Assembly (NCBI GenBank): GCA_029961745.1
Contig: CP124680.1
Span: 5,580,001-5,644,000 of the forward strand
DNA: 64,000 nt
Source of the DNA: Nocardioides sp. L-11A
GTDB taxonomy: Bacteria; Actinomycetota; Actinomycetes; Propionibacteriales; Nocardioidaceae
Direction: 5' to 3'
Shown here piece after piece: positions 54,186 through 63,076 of the stretch (position 1 is the stretch's first letter; each line of letters starts with the position of its first letter). Below the pieces are notes generated by a model, which ran no database searches, was not told the origin of the DNA, and worked only from the letters and a program-made list of their open reading frames with translations. A program made the translations under genes and the position numbers.

Positions 54186-55912
54186 TCGGACCGCACGCCG
54201 ACGTCGCGGGGATCCCGCTGCTGCTCGCTCCACCGGTCGACGGACGGTGGGCCGGCGGGCTGACCTTCCGCGTCGGTCACGCGGACGAGACCCTCGCCAC
54301 CAGCGGCATCACGCACCTCACCGAGCACCTCGCGCTGCACTTCAGTGACCCGACGAAGCTGCACTCCAACGGCATGACCGGCCCTAGCCTCACGACGTTC
54401 CATGCCAGCGGCACTCCCGACGAGGTCGTCACCTTCCTCAACCGGGTCGCCGGCGCGCTGCGTGACCTGCCCTTGGACCGGCTGGACACCGAGAAGTCGG
54501 TGCTCCGGACCGAGGCAGCGCGGCGCGGCGGTCCTGCCGACCAACTGCACACGTGGCGCTTCGGGGCCAAGGACTACGGACTGGCCAGCTACGCCGAACT
54601 GGGACTTCACCGCATCGGTCGCGACGACCTTACGGACTGGGCGGCGCGCTGGTTCACGCGCGACAACGCCGTGCTCTGGCTGGCCGCCGAGGATGTGCCT
54701 GACGGGCTCGACCTCGCCCTGCCTGCCGGTGAGCGACGGCCGTCGCCCCCTGTGGAGCCCGTACTGGCGCCGGGGCCCGCCTACTATTTCGGTCCCGACG
54801 GCGTCGTCGCAGCCTCTGCCCTCGTCGAACGAAGCACGGTGGGCAGAGTGTTCACGTCGGTCCTCGAGCAGGCGCTGTACCGCGAGCTGCGTCAGGTAGG
54901 CGGGTACTCCTACTCGCCGACAGCCTCCTACGAGCCCTTGGACCGCTCGACAGCGGTCGTCTACGCCTTCGCCGACTCGCTGCCCGAGAAGCAGGACGCG
55001 GTCGTCGGCGGCGTGGTCGACGTGCTCGCCGCACTCCGTCTCGGCCCGATCACCGAGGACGACCTCGCGGCGGCTGTCAACCGGACCCGCACCATGCTCG
55101 ACCATCCTGATCTCGCCACGCTGCGGCTGCCAGCACAGGCCGCCGACCTTCTCCTGGGACACGACGCCCTCTCCGACGAGCAGCTGCGCGCCGAGCTCGA
55201 CGCCGTCGATGCTGACTCACTGCGGGCGGTGGCTCGGGAGGTGCACGCGTCGTCCCTGGTCCAAGTCCCCCGCCGCGCCATCGACTGGGCGGGGTACGCC
55301 ATCGCTCCGGAGCACAACGACGTCGAGGTCGGGGGCGCCGTCTACTGCTATGTCGCCGAGCCGTCCGCACGGATCAACGTCGATGCCACCGGAGTCAGCG
55401 TGAGCAGTCCGAGCGGTTCCAGCGGCGTGCGGTGGGCGGACGCGGTCGCCGTGGCCTGCTACCCGGACGGCGCCCGGACCACCATCGGCGCCGACGGCTT
55501 CCAGGTCCACGTGGAACCGAACCTGCTCTCCGGCGACACTGCTGCACTCGTCGCCGCCATCGACAGCGCCGTCGGCGCTACGCCGAGAGTGATCCCCATG
55601 CCCGCCCGTGATCCCGAACGGATCCCGCCGATCCCCGAGCCGCCTACTGCAGCATCGACGAAGAGGCAGAGGCACGAGGCCACCGGCCCACGCTGGGCCC
55701 AGATCGCGGCCACGGTGTGCGGTGCGCTCGCGCTGGGTTCCCTGGTGTTCTTCATCTGGGGACTGATCCAGCATTTCGCCGACAGCGGCGCCGGTGCGGA
55801 GGATCTCACCCAGGTCCTGGGCCGCGGGTTGCGCGCACTGCTGCTCGGCGGCCTGAGTGTCTGGTTCCACCGGATCGGGCAGGGCCGCAGGCCCGACGCC
55901 ACCCGCGCCTGA
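54182..55912 (+). CDS. M16-family metallopeptidase-like protein with C-terminal membrane domain
   Basis: A 576-residue protein. Residues about 5-380 resemble M16 (pitrilysin/processing peptidase) domains: the inverted zinc motif HLTEH (45-49) is present, with candidate third-ligand glutamates at 104 and 111, and a second M16-like half includes ELRQVGGYSYSPTASYEPLD. Next comes a small beta domain (DATGVSVSSPSG to GFQVHVEPN) and two TM helices near 510-537 and 548-568. There is no signal peptide. Active-site spacing to the third ligand is shorter than usual, so activity is likely but unproven. The substrate is unknown. Confidence 0.75.
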   Translation: MIGPHADVAGIPLLLAPPVDGRWAGGLTFRVGHADETLATSGITHLTEHLALHFSDPTKLHSNGMTGPSLTTFHASGTPDEVVTFLNRVAGALRDLPLDRLDTEKSVLRTEAARRGGPADQLHTWRFGAKDYGLASYAELGLHRIGRDDLTDWAARWFTRDNAVLWLAAEDVPDGLDLALPAGERRPSPPVEPVLAPGPAYYFGPDGVVAASALVERSTVGRVFTSVLEQALYRELRQVGGYSYSPTASYEPLDRSTAVVYAFADSLPEKQDAVVGGVVDVLAALRLGPITEDDLAAAVNRTRTMLDHPDLATLRLPAQAADLLLGHDALSDEQLRAELDAVDADSLRAVAREVHASSLVQVPRRAIDWAGYAIAPEHNDVEVGGAVYCYVAEPSARINVDATGVSVSSPSGSSGVRWADAVAVACYPDGARTTIGADGFQVHVEPNLLSGDTAALVAAIDSAVGATPRVIPMPARDPERIPPIPEPPTAASTKRQRHEATGPRWAQIAATVCGALALGSLVFFIWGLIQHFADSGAGAEDLTQVLGRGLRALLLGGLSVWFHRIGQGRRPDATRA

Positions 55913-55995
55913 GCTCGGCCCGTGCCGGGACCGGACCTGCCCGGGTCCCGGGCCCGGACGCGCACTTCGGATCGACACCCACGATCCATCGGAAG

Positions 55996-56031
55996 TTCAC
56001 GTCCCGCGGATATATCGCTACGATAGGTCGC
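55996..56031 (+). promoter_or_regulatory. padR promoter with overlapping dyad; leaderless start likely
   Basis: A -35 TTCACG (55996-56001) and -10 TACGAT (56019-56024) are 17 bases apart; the ATG at 56032 begins 7 bases after the -10, so the transcript is probably leaderless. The exact dyad TATCG-CTA-CGATA (56013-56025) covers the -10 and is a likely PadR autoregulation site. Confidence 0.65.
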
Positions 56032-56619
56032 ATGGCACGGCGCGGGGACACCATCGAGCTCGCAGTCCTCGGACTGCTGCACGAGGGACCCATGCACGGC
56101 TACGAGCTGCGCAAGCGGCTCAACCTGATGCTGGGCTGGGGCCGCCTGCTGTCGTACGGCTCGCTCTATCCCGCGCTGAAGAAGATGCTCCGCGGCAACC
56201 TCATCGAGGAGACCGTGCCCTCGGGCCCCCAGACCCGGCGGCAGCGGATCGTCTACCAGGTGACCGACCTGGGCACCGAGGAGTTCTCGCGCCTGATGTC
56301 GGAGGTGGGTCCGACCGCATGGGAGGACGACAACTTCGACATCCGGTTCCGGTTCTTCTCCTCCACCGACATGGAGATCCGGCTGCGCGTCCTCGAGGGA
56401 CGCCGCTCCCGGCTCCAGGAGCGGCTCGACCGCGTCCAGCGCGAGCTGGCCATGACGCAGGCCGAGGCCGACCGGTACGCCGCCGAGCTGCAGCGTCACG
56501 GCGTGGAGTCGGTCGAGCGTGAGGTCCGTTGGCTCTCGGAGCTCATCAACGCCGAACGCAGCGTGCAACAGGCAACACCCGGACCGGAGACGCCGGCGGC
56601 ACCGTCGACGCCGTCCTGA
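56032..56619 (+). CDS. PadR-family transcriptional regulator
   Basis: A 195-residue PadR protein: winged helix at the N-terminus ([50 protein letters not shown]) and a C-terminal coiled coil for dimerisation ([31 protein letters not shown]). No Shine-Dalgarno precedes the ATG, consistent with the leaderless promoter. It is 74 nt upstream of ino1 on the same strand, as in mycobacteria, and is a candidate regulator of inositol synthesis and envelope genes. Confidence 0.93.
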   Translation: MARRGDTIELAVLGLLHEGPMHGYELRKRLNLMLGWGRLLSYGSLYPALKKMLRGNLIEETVPSGPQTRRQRIVYQVTDLGTEEFSRLMSEVGPTAWEDDNFDIRFRFFSSTDMEIRLRVLEGRRSRLQERLDRVQRELAMTQAEADRYAAELQRHGVESVEREVRWLSELINAERSVQQATPGPETPAAPSTPS

Positions 56620-56693
56620 CCGGCACCGCAGCACCGACAGGTCAGCCACCTGATCATTCACGAGATGTCATGAGTAGCAAGGAAGGAAACCCC

Positions 56694-57779
56694 ATGGGTT
56701 CGGTTCGAGTAGCGATCGCCGGCGTGGGCAACTGCGCCACGTCCCTCATCCAGGGCGTGCAGTACTACCGGGGCGCCGATGCCGCGAGCACCGTCCCGGG
56801 GCTCATGCACGTCCAGTTCGGCGACTACCACGTGGGCGACGTCCAGTTCGTCGCCGCGTTCGACGTCGACGACAAGAAGGTCGGCAAGGACCTGTCCGAG
56901 GCCATCAACGCCTCGGAGAACAACACCATCAAGATCACCGACGTGCCCACGCTCGGGGTCGAGGTCCAGCGCGGCCCGACGCTCGACGGTCTCGGCAAGT
57001 ACTACCGGATGACCATCGAGGAGTCCGGCGCCGACCCGGTCGACGTCGTCCAGGCGCTCAAGGACGCCGAGGTCGACGTGCTCGTCTCCTACCTCCCGGT
57101 GGGCTCCGAGGAGGCCGACAAGTTCTACGCCCAGTGCGCGATCGACGCCGGCGTGGCCTTCGTCAACGCGCTCCCCGTCTTCATCGCCTCCGACCCGGTC
57201 TGGGCCAAGAAGTTCGAGGACGCCGGCGTCCCGATCGTCGGCGACGACATCAAGTCGCAGGTCGGCGCCACCATCACCCACCGGGTGATGGCGAAGCTGT
57301 TCGAGGACCGCGGCGTGACGCTGGACCGCACCTACCAGCTCAACGTCGGCGGCAACATGGACTTCAAGAACATGCTCGAGCGCGAGCGCCTGGAGTCCAA
57401 GAAGGTCTCCAAGACCCAGGCCGTCACCTCCAACCTCAACGGCCCGCTGGCCGGCGTGGGTGCCGACGACCGCAACGTCCACATCGGCCCGTCCGACTAC
57501 GTCGCGTGGCTCGACGACCGCAAGTGGGCCTACGTCCGTCTCGAGGGTCGCGCGTTCGGCGACGTCCCGCTCAACCTGGAGTACAAGCTCGAGGTCTGGG
57601 ACTCCCCGAACTCCGCCGGCATCATCATCGACGCCGTCCGTGCGGCCAAGATCGCCAAGGACCGCGGCGTCGGCGGCCCGATCATCCCCGCCTCGGCGTA
57701 CCTCATGAAGAGCCCGCCGGTGCAGATCGAGGACACCGAGGGCCGGGCGCAGCTCGAGGCCTTCATCAAGGGCGTCTGA
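56694..57779 (+). CDS. ino1: myo-Inositol-1-phosphate synthase
   Basis: A 361-residue Ino1: Rossmann motif [14 protein letters not shown] (7-20), the conserved [18 protein letters not shown] segment ([14 protein letters not shown]), [12 protein letters not shown] and SKTQAVTS active-site regions. It turns glucose-6-phosphate into inositol-3-phosphate with NAD+ as recycled cofactor, the first step to mycothiol and phosphatidylinositol. GGAAGG precedes the ATG. Ends at a very strong hairpin. Confidence 0.97.
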   Translation: MGSVRVAIAGVGNCATSLIQGVQYYRGADAASTVPGLMHVQFGDYHVGDVQFVAAFDVDDKKVGKDLSEAINASENNTIKITDVPTLGVEVQRGPTLDGLGKYYRMTIEESGADPVDVVQALKDAEVDVLVSYLPVGSEEADKFYAQCAIDAGVAFVNALPVFIASDPVWAKKFEDAGVPIVGDDIKSQVGATITHRVMAKLFEDRGVTLDRTYQLNVGGNMDFKNMLERERLESKKVSKTQAVTSNLNGPLAGVGADDRNVHIGPSDYVAWLDDRKWAYVRLEGRAFGDVPLNLEYKLEVWDSPNSAGIIIDAVRAAKIAKDRGVGGPIIPASAYLMKSPPVQIEDTEGRAQLEAFIKGV

Positions 57780-57788
57780 CCAGCTCGC

Positions 57789-57825
57789 ACGAGACCCCGC
57801 ACCCGGCCCGGGTGCGGGGTCTCGT
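57789..57825. terminator. Strong bidirectional terminator after ino1
   Basis: A perfect 16-bp stem (ACGAGACCCCGCACCC and its complement) with a 5-base loop lies 10 bases after the ino1 stop and before the convergent sensor-like gene (stop 57851). It can terminate both transcripts. Confidence 0.85.
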
Positions 57826-57850
57826 CGCGTCCGGGGCGGGACGGCCGGGC

Positions 57851-58924
57851 TCAGCCGGCCAGCGAATCCTGGGCGAGCGGACCGAGCACGTCGAACTCGT
57901 AGTCCTCGGCCCGCGCGATGTGCACCTGCTGGTACGACGATCCGGCGCCGAGCCGGACCGTGCCCCGCGGCCCGTCGTAGGTGACGCCGTGCTCCTCGAT
58001 GGCGGCGAGCATCCGGGCCGGGTCGGCGCTGCCGACCGCACTGGCCGCGGCGGCCAGGGCGAGGATGCCCTCGTAGCAGGATTCGGCGGCGTTGTTGAGC
58101 GCCGGCGCACCGGGCCCGAACCGGTCGGCGTAGGAGCCGGTGAAGTCGATCGCCGAGGAGGTGACCAGGCTGTTGAAGTAGGCCGCGGCGACGTAGAGGT
58201 CGCGGGTGGCGCCGGCACCGGAGGCGAGCAGCATGTTCTCCTCCATCAGCGGGCTGAAGCGGACCAGCCGGTCCTGCAGCCCGCCGGCCGCGAACTGCCG
58301 GTTGAAGAGCACCGCGTCGCGTCCCACGAGCAGCATGATCACGCCCTGCGCGCTGCTGGCCCGCACGTCCTGGAGCACGCCGCGGAAGTCCCGGCAGCCG
58401 TAGCGGACGAACTGCTCGTGGACGATGTCGAGGCCGGTGGCCCGGGCATAGGTGCGGATCGCCCGGACGGTACGGCGCGGCCAGACGTAGTCGGCGCCCA
58501 CGATCGACCAGCGCCGGATGCCGAGCTGCTCACGCAGCCAGCGCAGCCCGGGCGCGACCTGGAGCGACGGTGTCTCGCCGGGGCAGAGCACCGCCTCCCG
58601 GTCGGCGCCCTCGTGCAGCGAGGTGTAGACGTAGGGCACGCCGAGGCCGGCCAGCACGGGTGCCATGTGCTGGCGCACCGAGGAGATGTGCCAGCCGACG
58701 ACCGCGTGGATCCGCCCGGCGGCGACCGCCGCGGCGGTGCTGTCGCAGAACTGCTCGAGCGGCGCGCCGGCGTCGAGCACCTCGACGTCGACCGGCCGAC
58801 CGAGGATGCCGGCCCCCTGGTTGAGCTGGGCGACAGCCAGCTCGGCGACCTTCTCGCAGGAGGGCCCGAAGATCCCGCCGGGTCCCTGCAGCGGGATCGC
58901 CAGCCCGACGCGGAACGCGTCCAC
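57851..58924 (-). CDS. AmiC-like periplasmic-binding-fold protein without signal peptide (probable amide sensor)
   Basis: A 357-residue type I binding-protein fold (Peripla_BP_5/AmiC group): RVGLAIPLQGPGGIFGPSCEKVAELAV at the start, VVGWHISSVRQHMAPVL, IVGADYVWPRRTVRAIRTYA and AAAYFNSL further on. No signal peptide is present, so it is cytoplasmic like Pseudomonas AmiC, which senses short amides. No permease or ATPase lies nearby, against a transport role. It is divergent from MarR and beside an acetamidase and an AmiS channel, which supports amide sensing. GTG start. Confidence 0.82.
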   Translation of the reverse strand: MDAFRVGLAIPLQGPGGIFGPSCEKVAELAVAQLNQGAGILGRPVDVEVLDAGAPLEQFCDSTAAAVAAGRIHAVVGWHISSVRQHMAPVLAGLGVPYVYTSLHEGADREAVLCPGETPSLQVAPGLRWLREQLGIRRWSIVGADYVWPRRTVRAIRTYARATGLDIVHEQFVRYGCRDFRGVLQDVRASSAQGVIMLLVGRDAVLFNRQFAAGGLQDRLVRFSPLMEENMLLASGAGATRDLYVAAAYFNSLVTSSAIDFTGSYADRFGPGAPALNNAAESCYEGILALAAAASAVGSADPARMLAAIEEHGVTYDGPRGTVRLGAGSSYQQVHIARAEDYEFDVLGPLAQDSLAG

Positions 58925-58960
58925 ACCGCACCCCTCTTCCGGCCAGCCCGCACCAATATC

Positions 58961-58976
58961 ACCGAATGGAATATTC
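58961..58976. promoter_or_regulatory. Candidate MarR site between AmiC-like and MarR genes
   Basis: GAATATTC (58969-58976) is an exact palindrome; the half-site ATGGAA just before it is shared with the TTCCA-AA-TGGAA dyad at 59447-59458 upstream of the amidase gene. Both lie beside genes of the amide locus. Confidence 0.45.
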
Positions 58977-59027
58977 TGGGAGTATGGATCGTCACACCGG
59001 GCGGGTCAAGGGACACAGGAGGTGCCG

Positions 59028-59441
59028 ATGACGACCGGGCATGGTGAGCTGGCCGCGCTGCTCATCGGACGCGCGTCGCGGTTGGAGCGCGCGATCGGCG
59101 CCGCGCTGGCCGCGACCCCCCTCAAGACCCCGCACTGGCTGGTGCTCGCCGCGCTCGAGAGCCGGCCCGGCGGCCAGACGATGACCGACCTCGCGCAGGC
59201 GGTGAGCCTGCCCGCACCGACGCTGACGCGCAGTGTCGACCGCCTGGTCGACCACGCCCTGGTGCACCGCGCCCTCGACGGCCTGGACCGTCGCCGAGTG
59301 CTCGTCCGGCTCACCGACCGCGGCCGGGCGACGTACGACGAGCTGTGCGCGCCGGTGCAGGACGCGATCGCCGCCGAGCTGACCGAGCTCGCCGACTGGG
59401 AGCGCGAGGCGCTGCGGGGGTTGTTGACCCGAACCCCTTGA
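59028..59441 (+). CDS. MarR-family transcriptional regulator
   Basis: A 137-residue MarR protein: ALLIGRASRLERAIGAALA dimerisation helix, KTPHWLVLAALESRPGG, then HTH TMTDLAQAVSLPAPTLTRSVDRLVDHALV and wing DGLDRRRVLVRLTDRG. ATG with AGGAGGTG eight bases upstream. It stands between the AmiC-like gene and the amidase gene and is the probable transcription factor of the amide locus, replacing the AmiR antiterminator of Pseudomonas. Confidence 0.9.
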   Translation: MTTGHGELAALLIGRASRLERAIGAALAATPLKTPHWLVLAALESRPGGQTMTDLAQAVSLPAPTLTRSVDRLVDHALVHRALDGLDRRRVLVRLTDRGRATYDELCAPVQDAIAAELTELADWEREALRGLLTRTP

Positions 59442-59446
59442 TTTAA

Positions 59447-59458
59447 TTCCAAATGGAA
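59447..59458. promoter_or_regulatory. TTCCA-N2-TGGAA dyad before acetamidase gene
   Basis: A perfect 5-bp inverted repeat with a 2-base spacer, 44 bases upstream of the amidase ATG, directly after the MarR stop in an AT-rich patch. Likely MarR operator. Confidence 0.5.
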
Positions 59459-59502
59459 GTAATGTGCTCCGCGTCACACCCGACGAACGGAGGCACGAGC
59501 CC

Positions 59503-60711
59503 ATGTCCGACAGCACCGACTTCACCCGGTCCGGCGTATCCCGATTCCCCGACCGCGACCTCGGCGTCCAGCGGTTCCGCTGCGAGGTCGGCGTACCGCT
59601 GGCCGAGCAGAAGCACCTCGGCCACAACCGCTGGCACCCCGACATCCCGCCGCTCATCGAGGTCGGCCTCGGCGACGAGCTGATCCTGGAGAGCGGCGGC
59701 TACGACGACTACCAGCTCCGCGACGTCGACGACGACCAGGACATCCACACCTTCGACCTGACCCGCACCCACCCGCTCACCGGACCGGTCAAGGTCGACG
59801 GCGTCAAGGCCGGCGACCTGCTGGTCGTCGACATCCTCGACGTCCAGCCGCTCTCGGGCATCGGCTACTCCAACATCCTGCCCGGCATGGGCGGACCGCT
59901 GGCCTCCTCCTTCCCCGACGGCTACAAGACCGTCTGGGACCTGCACGGCCTGTTCGCGACCAGCCGGCAGATCCCCGGGGTCGAGATCCCCGCGATCAGC
60001 CACCCGGGCATCATCGGCGTCGCGCCCTCGCACGACCTGCTGCGCACCTGGAACGAGCGCGAGGACCCGTTCATCGCCGAGGGCCTGGCCGCACCGCGCG
60101 CCGACGCCCGCGACACCGCCGTGCTCCGCGACCTCGAGGGCGACGACTGGGCCCGGGTCGCCGAGACCGCCGCGCGGACGATCCCGCCGCGGGAGAACGG
60201 CGGCAATATGGACATCAAGAACCTCTCCCGCGGCTCCCGGGTCTACTTCCCGGTCTTCGTGGACGGCGCGCTGTTCTCCAGCGGCGACTTCCACTTCGCC
60301 GAGGGCGACGGCGAGATCACCTGGAACGCCATCGAGATGGACGGCGTCGGCTGGTACCGCTTCAACGTGATCAAGGACGGCATGGCCCGCTACGGCGTCC
60401 GGACGCCGATGTTCCGCCCCTCGCCCGTCGACCCGCAGTTCGGCACCCGGTACCTCTCCTTCACCGGACTGTCCGCCGGCGGCACGGAGCAGCGCTACCT
60501 CGACACGACGATGGCGGTCACCCAGGTCGTGGAGCAGGCGATCGAGTACCTCGGGAAGTTCGGCTACACCCCCGAGCAGGCCTACACGATCATCTCGGTC
60601 GCCCCCTGCGAGATGCACGTGGGCGGCGTCGTCGACATCCCCAACGCCGCCGTCGTCCTGAAGATCCCGCTCGACATCTTCGACCAGGACATCCTGCCGC
60701 AGCCGAAGTGA
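59503..60711 (+). CDS. fmdA: Acetamidase/formamidase (FmdA/AmdA family)
   Basis: A 402-residue amidase of the FmdA/AmdA family. Family segments include HNRWHPDIPPLIEVGLGDEL, THPLTGPVKVDGVKAGDLLVVDI, AISHPGIIGVAPSHDLL, NGGNMDIKNLSRGSRVYFPV, GDFHFAEGDGEI and the C-terminal APCEMHVGGVVDIPNAAV. It hydrolyses formamide or acetamide to the acid and ammonia. GGAGG precedes the ATG at 59503. The downstream AmiS-type gene would bring in the amide. Confidence 0.94.
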   Translation: MSDSTDFTRSGVSRFPDRDLGVQRFRCEVGVPLAEQKHLGHNRWHPDIPPLIEVGLGDELILESGGYDDYQLRDVDDDQDIHTFDLTRTHPLTGPVKVDGVKAGDLLVVDILDVQPLSGIGYSNILPGMGGPLASSFPDGYKTVWDLHGLFATSRQIPGVEIPAISHPGIIGVAPSHDLLRTWNEREDPFIAEGLAAPRADARDTAVLRDLEGDDWARVAETAARTIPPRENGGNMDIKNLSRGSRVYFPVFVDGALFSSGDFHFAEGDGEITWNAIEMDGVGWYRFNVIKDGMARYGVRTPMFRPSPVDPQFGTRYLSFTGLSAGGTEQRYLDTTMAVTQVVEQAIEYLGKFGYTPEQAYTIISVAPCEMHVGGVVDIPNAAVVLKIPLDIFDQDILPQPK

Positions 60712-60719
60712 CCCGCCCG

Positions 60720-60750
60720 CCGCCGCCCGCCCCACACGGGCGGGCGGCGG
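60720..60750 (+). other. GC hairpin between amidase and AmiS/UreI genes
   Basis: A 13-bp stem (60720-60732 with 60738-60750, CCGCCGCCCGCCC arm) and 5-base loop lie nine bases after the amidase stop; the AmiS ribosome binding site follows directly. It could be a weak terminator, attenuator or 3'-end protector within the operon. Confidence 0.5.
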
Positions 60751-60773
60751 CCCCGGAGGAAAGGTGATCGACC

Positions 60774-61385
60774 ATGAGCGATATCGGGCTCTTCTACGTC
60801 GGCGCGGTGCTCATCGTGAACGGGGTCATGCTGCTGGGCTGGCTGACCCCGCGGGCCGCCGCCCCGCTCAACCTGTTCGTCGGCGCGATGCAGGTGATCA
60901 CGCCGACGTACCTCGTGATGACCTCGGGCGGCGACCCGAAGGCGGTTCTCGGCGCCTCGGCGCTGTACCTGTTCGGCTTCACCTACCTGTGGGTGGGCAT
61001 CAACGCGCTGGCCGGCCTGCCCGGGCACGGGCTCGGCTGGTTCTCCCTGTTCGTGGCGGTCTTCGCGGCCGGGCACGGGATCGACAGCCTGCGTGCCGAC
61101 GCCCCTGTCTTCGGCGTGATCTGGCTGTCGTGGGCAGTGCTGTGGACGCTGTTCTTCCTGCTCCTGGGCCTGGACCGGGCCGCACTCGGCCCGATCACGG
61201 GGGCGGTCGCGGCGGTCGAGGGCGTGCTCACCGCCGCGCTGCCGGCGTGGCTGCTCCTCCACGACGGCTTCGAGGAGTCGTGGGCGGTCGCCCTCGGCGG
61301 TCTCGTCGGCGGCGCCGCGCTCGTCGTCCTCGTCCGGCGGTGGTCGGCCCCGCTGCAGGCGCGGCTGGTCCCGACCCCGGCCTGA
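60774..61385 (+). CDS. AmiS/UreI-family amide/urea channel
   Basis: A 203-residue membrane protein with six or seven helices: IGLFYVGAVLIVNGVMLLGWL, the PLNLFVGAMQVITPTYLVM second helix, LYLFGFTYLWVGINAL and VFGVIWLSWAVLWTLFFLLLG match the UreI/AmiS layout. These form proton-gated or constitutive channels for urea and short amides. Located 62 nt after the amidase gene in the same direction. Confidence 0.92.
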   Translation: MSDIGLFYVGAVLIVNGVMLLGWLTPRAAAPLNLFVGAMQVITPTYLVMTSGGDPKAVLGASALYLFGFTYLWVGINALAGLPGHGLGWFSLFVAVFAAGHGIDSLRADAPVFGVIWLSWAVLWTLFFLLLGLDRAALGPITGAVAAVEGVLTAALPAWLLLHDGFEESWAVALGGLVGGAALVVLVRRWSAPLQARLVPTPA

Positions 61386-61401
61386 GGGACGGGCTCCAAC
61401 C

Positions 61402-62367
61402 TCAGCAGGCCGGCGGCGGCTGAAGCTGCATCCGGGTCCACACCGGGCGGTGGTCGGACACCGCGGAGAAGAGCACCTCGGCCTGGAGCGGCGTGAACCA
61501 GCCGTCGTGGAGGATGAAGTCGATCCGGCTGCCGGGGCGGTCCGCGGGCACCGTAGCCCCCTTGCCCTTCCCGACCGCCCAGACGTCGCCCAGGCCGGAA
61601 CGGCGCAGGATCGCGATCGCGCGGGCGTCGGGACCGGTGTTGAGGTCGCCGCCGAACACCTTGGGCAGCGGGTCCGCCGCCATCAACTGGACGACCGTCC
61701 GCGCCGCGACCGTGCGGGCCTGCCGGGAGCGGTGGTCGAAGTGGGTGGCGTACACGCTGACCGGGACGCCGCCGACGTCGACCTGGGCGTGCAGCAGGCC
61801 GCGCAGCTCCCGCCCGCCGGCCATCGGCAGGTGGGTGTTGGCCGAGGAGACGATCGGGAACCGGCTGAGGATGGCGTTGCCCCGGGGGCCCGCGCCGGTG
61901 TTGCGCGAGTTGCCGCCGTAGACGTGGTGGAGGCCGGTCTTCGCGCCGAGCACGGCGGCCTGGTCGACGTTGCCGCTGACCGGACGTCCCCTGTCGACCT
62001 CCTGCAGCAGCACGATGTCGGGCTCCCAGGTGGTGATCTCCTCGGCGATCCGGTCCAGCCCCCCGCGGCCGTCGTGACCGGTGCCGAAGTGGATGTTGAA
62101 GGTCAACACGGTCAGCTGGATCGGCGCCGGCGTCGGGCACGTCGGCGGTGCCGTCGGGGTGGGCGGCGGGGGAGGCGGCTCGGTCCGGGTCGGCGTCGCA
62201 CCGGAGGACGGCGGCGGCGGGACCGAGGTCGGCTCGCCCGGACCACCGCCCGGACCGTCCGGCGGTCCGCTCGGGTCCTGGAGCAGCAGCACGAGCGCCG
62301 CGACGACCAGGACGACCACCGCCACCGCGACGGTCGCGAGCCTCGTCGCGCGGCTGCCCTCGGTCAC
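61402..62367 (-). CDS. Secreted/anchored endonuclease-exonuclease-phosphatase (EEP) domain protein
   Basis: A 321-residue protein: TM or signal segment (LATVAVAVVVLVVAALVLLL), a Pro/Thr-rich linker of about 45 residues, then an EEP domain with TFNIHFG, the metal-binding Glu in LLQEVDRG, ATHFDHRS, FGGDLNT and the final SDHRPV. Family members are phosphodiesterases (DNase I-like, sphingomyelinase, inositol phosphatases). It acts outside the membrane. GTG start at 62367. Confidence 0.9.
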   Translation of the reverse strand: MTEGSRATRLATVAVAVVVLVVAALVLLLQDPSGPPDGPGGGPGEPTSVPPPPSSGATPTRTEPPPPPPTPTAPPTCPTPAPIQLTVLTFNIHFGTGHDGRGGLDRIAEEITTWEPDIVLLQEVDRGRPVSGNVDQAAVLGAKTGLHHVYGGNSRNTGAGPRGNAILSRFPIVSSANTHLPMAGGRELRGLLHAQVDVGGVPVSVYATHFDHRSRQARTVAARTVVQLMAADPLPKVFGGDLNTGPDARAIAILRRSGLGDVWAVGKGKGATVPADRPGSRIDFILHDGWFTPLQAEVLFSAVSDHRPVWTRMQLQPPPAC

Positions 62368-62452
62368 GCGCCTATTGAACCGGGAGCCCGGTCGGCCTCA
62401 GGAGCCGGGCCGGGTGCCCGGGGCCGGGTGCCCGGGCCGGGGGTCGTCGGGA

Positions 62453-62935
62453 TCAGGCCTCGGCCTCGGCCTTGATCCGCTCGAGGGTCTGCCGGATGCC
62501 GCGGCGCAGCTCCTCGGTGAAGGGCTTCTGGCCGCCGAGGACCAGCTTGGTCAGCACCATCGAGACGCCGGAGACGCCGTCGGGGGTCTCGCGGCGCTCG
62601 GTCAGCCGGGTGCCGCCGTCGGCGGTGGGCTCGAGCTGGAAGGACCAGATGGTCCGGTTCTCGCGGATCCGGAAGGCGAAGTCGCCGGCCGTCGACCCGC
62701 TCGGCGGCTGGAACCGGACCACCTTGCCGCCGGTCGGCCAGCGCTTGATGCCCTGCTTGTTGAGGTTGCTGAAGATCGCACCCTGCTTGACCACCCCGCC
62801 CTTGACGGTCGACTTCACGACCTGGGGGCTCCACTTGGCCATGGCCGGGATGTCGGTCACCAGGCTCCACACCTTGTCGGTGGGCGCGGCGATCTCGATG
62901 GAGTCCTCGAGCAACTTCTCGTAGGTGTCGGCCAT
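62453..62935 (-). CDS. SRPBCC-family (polyketide cyclase/dehydrase-like) protein
   Basis: A 160-residue START-like protein: DSIEIAAPTDKVWSLVTDIPAMAKWSP is the typical N-terminal signature, followed by strands RENRTIWSFQLEPTADGGTRLTERRE and a C-terminal helix FTEELRRGIRQTLERIKAE. Such proteins bind hydrophobic ligands in a deep cavity. ATG at 62935 with GGAAGG upstream; the longer frame has no ribosome binding site. Common in actinobacteria; ligand unknown. Confidence 0.85.
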   Translation of the reverse strand: MADTYEKLLEDSIEIAAPTDKVWSLVTDIPAMAKWSPQVVKSTVKGGVVKQGAIFSNLNKQGIKRWPTGGKVVRFQPPSGSTAGDFAFRIRENRTIWSFQLEPTADGGTRLTERRETPDGVSGVSMVLTKLVLGGQKPFTEELRRGIRQTLERIKAEAEA

Positions 62936-63076
62936 GACGGTGCCTTCCGGAGGGAACTGGGCGGTTCCCGGCAAACTACCTGCAGGTAGCGTACCGACGG
63001 TACGTGACCCCGGTCACAGGTCGCGACGTCCGATTGCCGCCAGACCCGCACCGTCCGGTGGCGCGAGTCTGGACGC

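Noticed and set aside
57851..58924. ABC transporter substrate-binding lipoprotein
   Set aside because: No signal peptide or lipobox and no permease or ATPase genes nearby; an AmiC-like sensor fits better.
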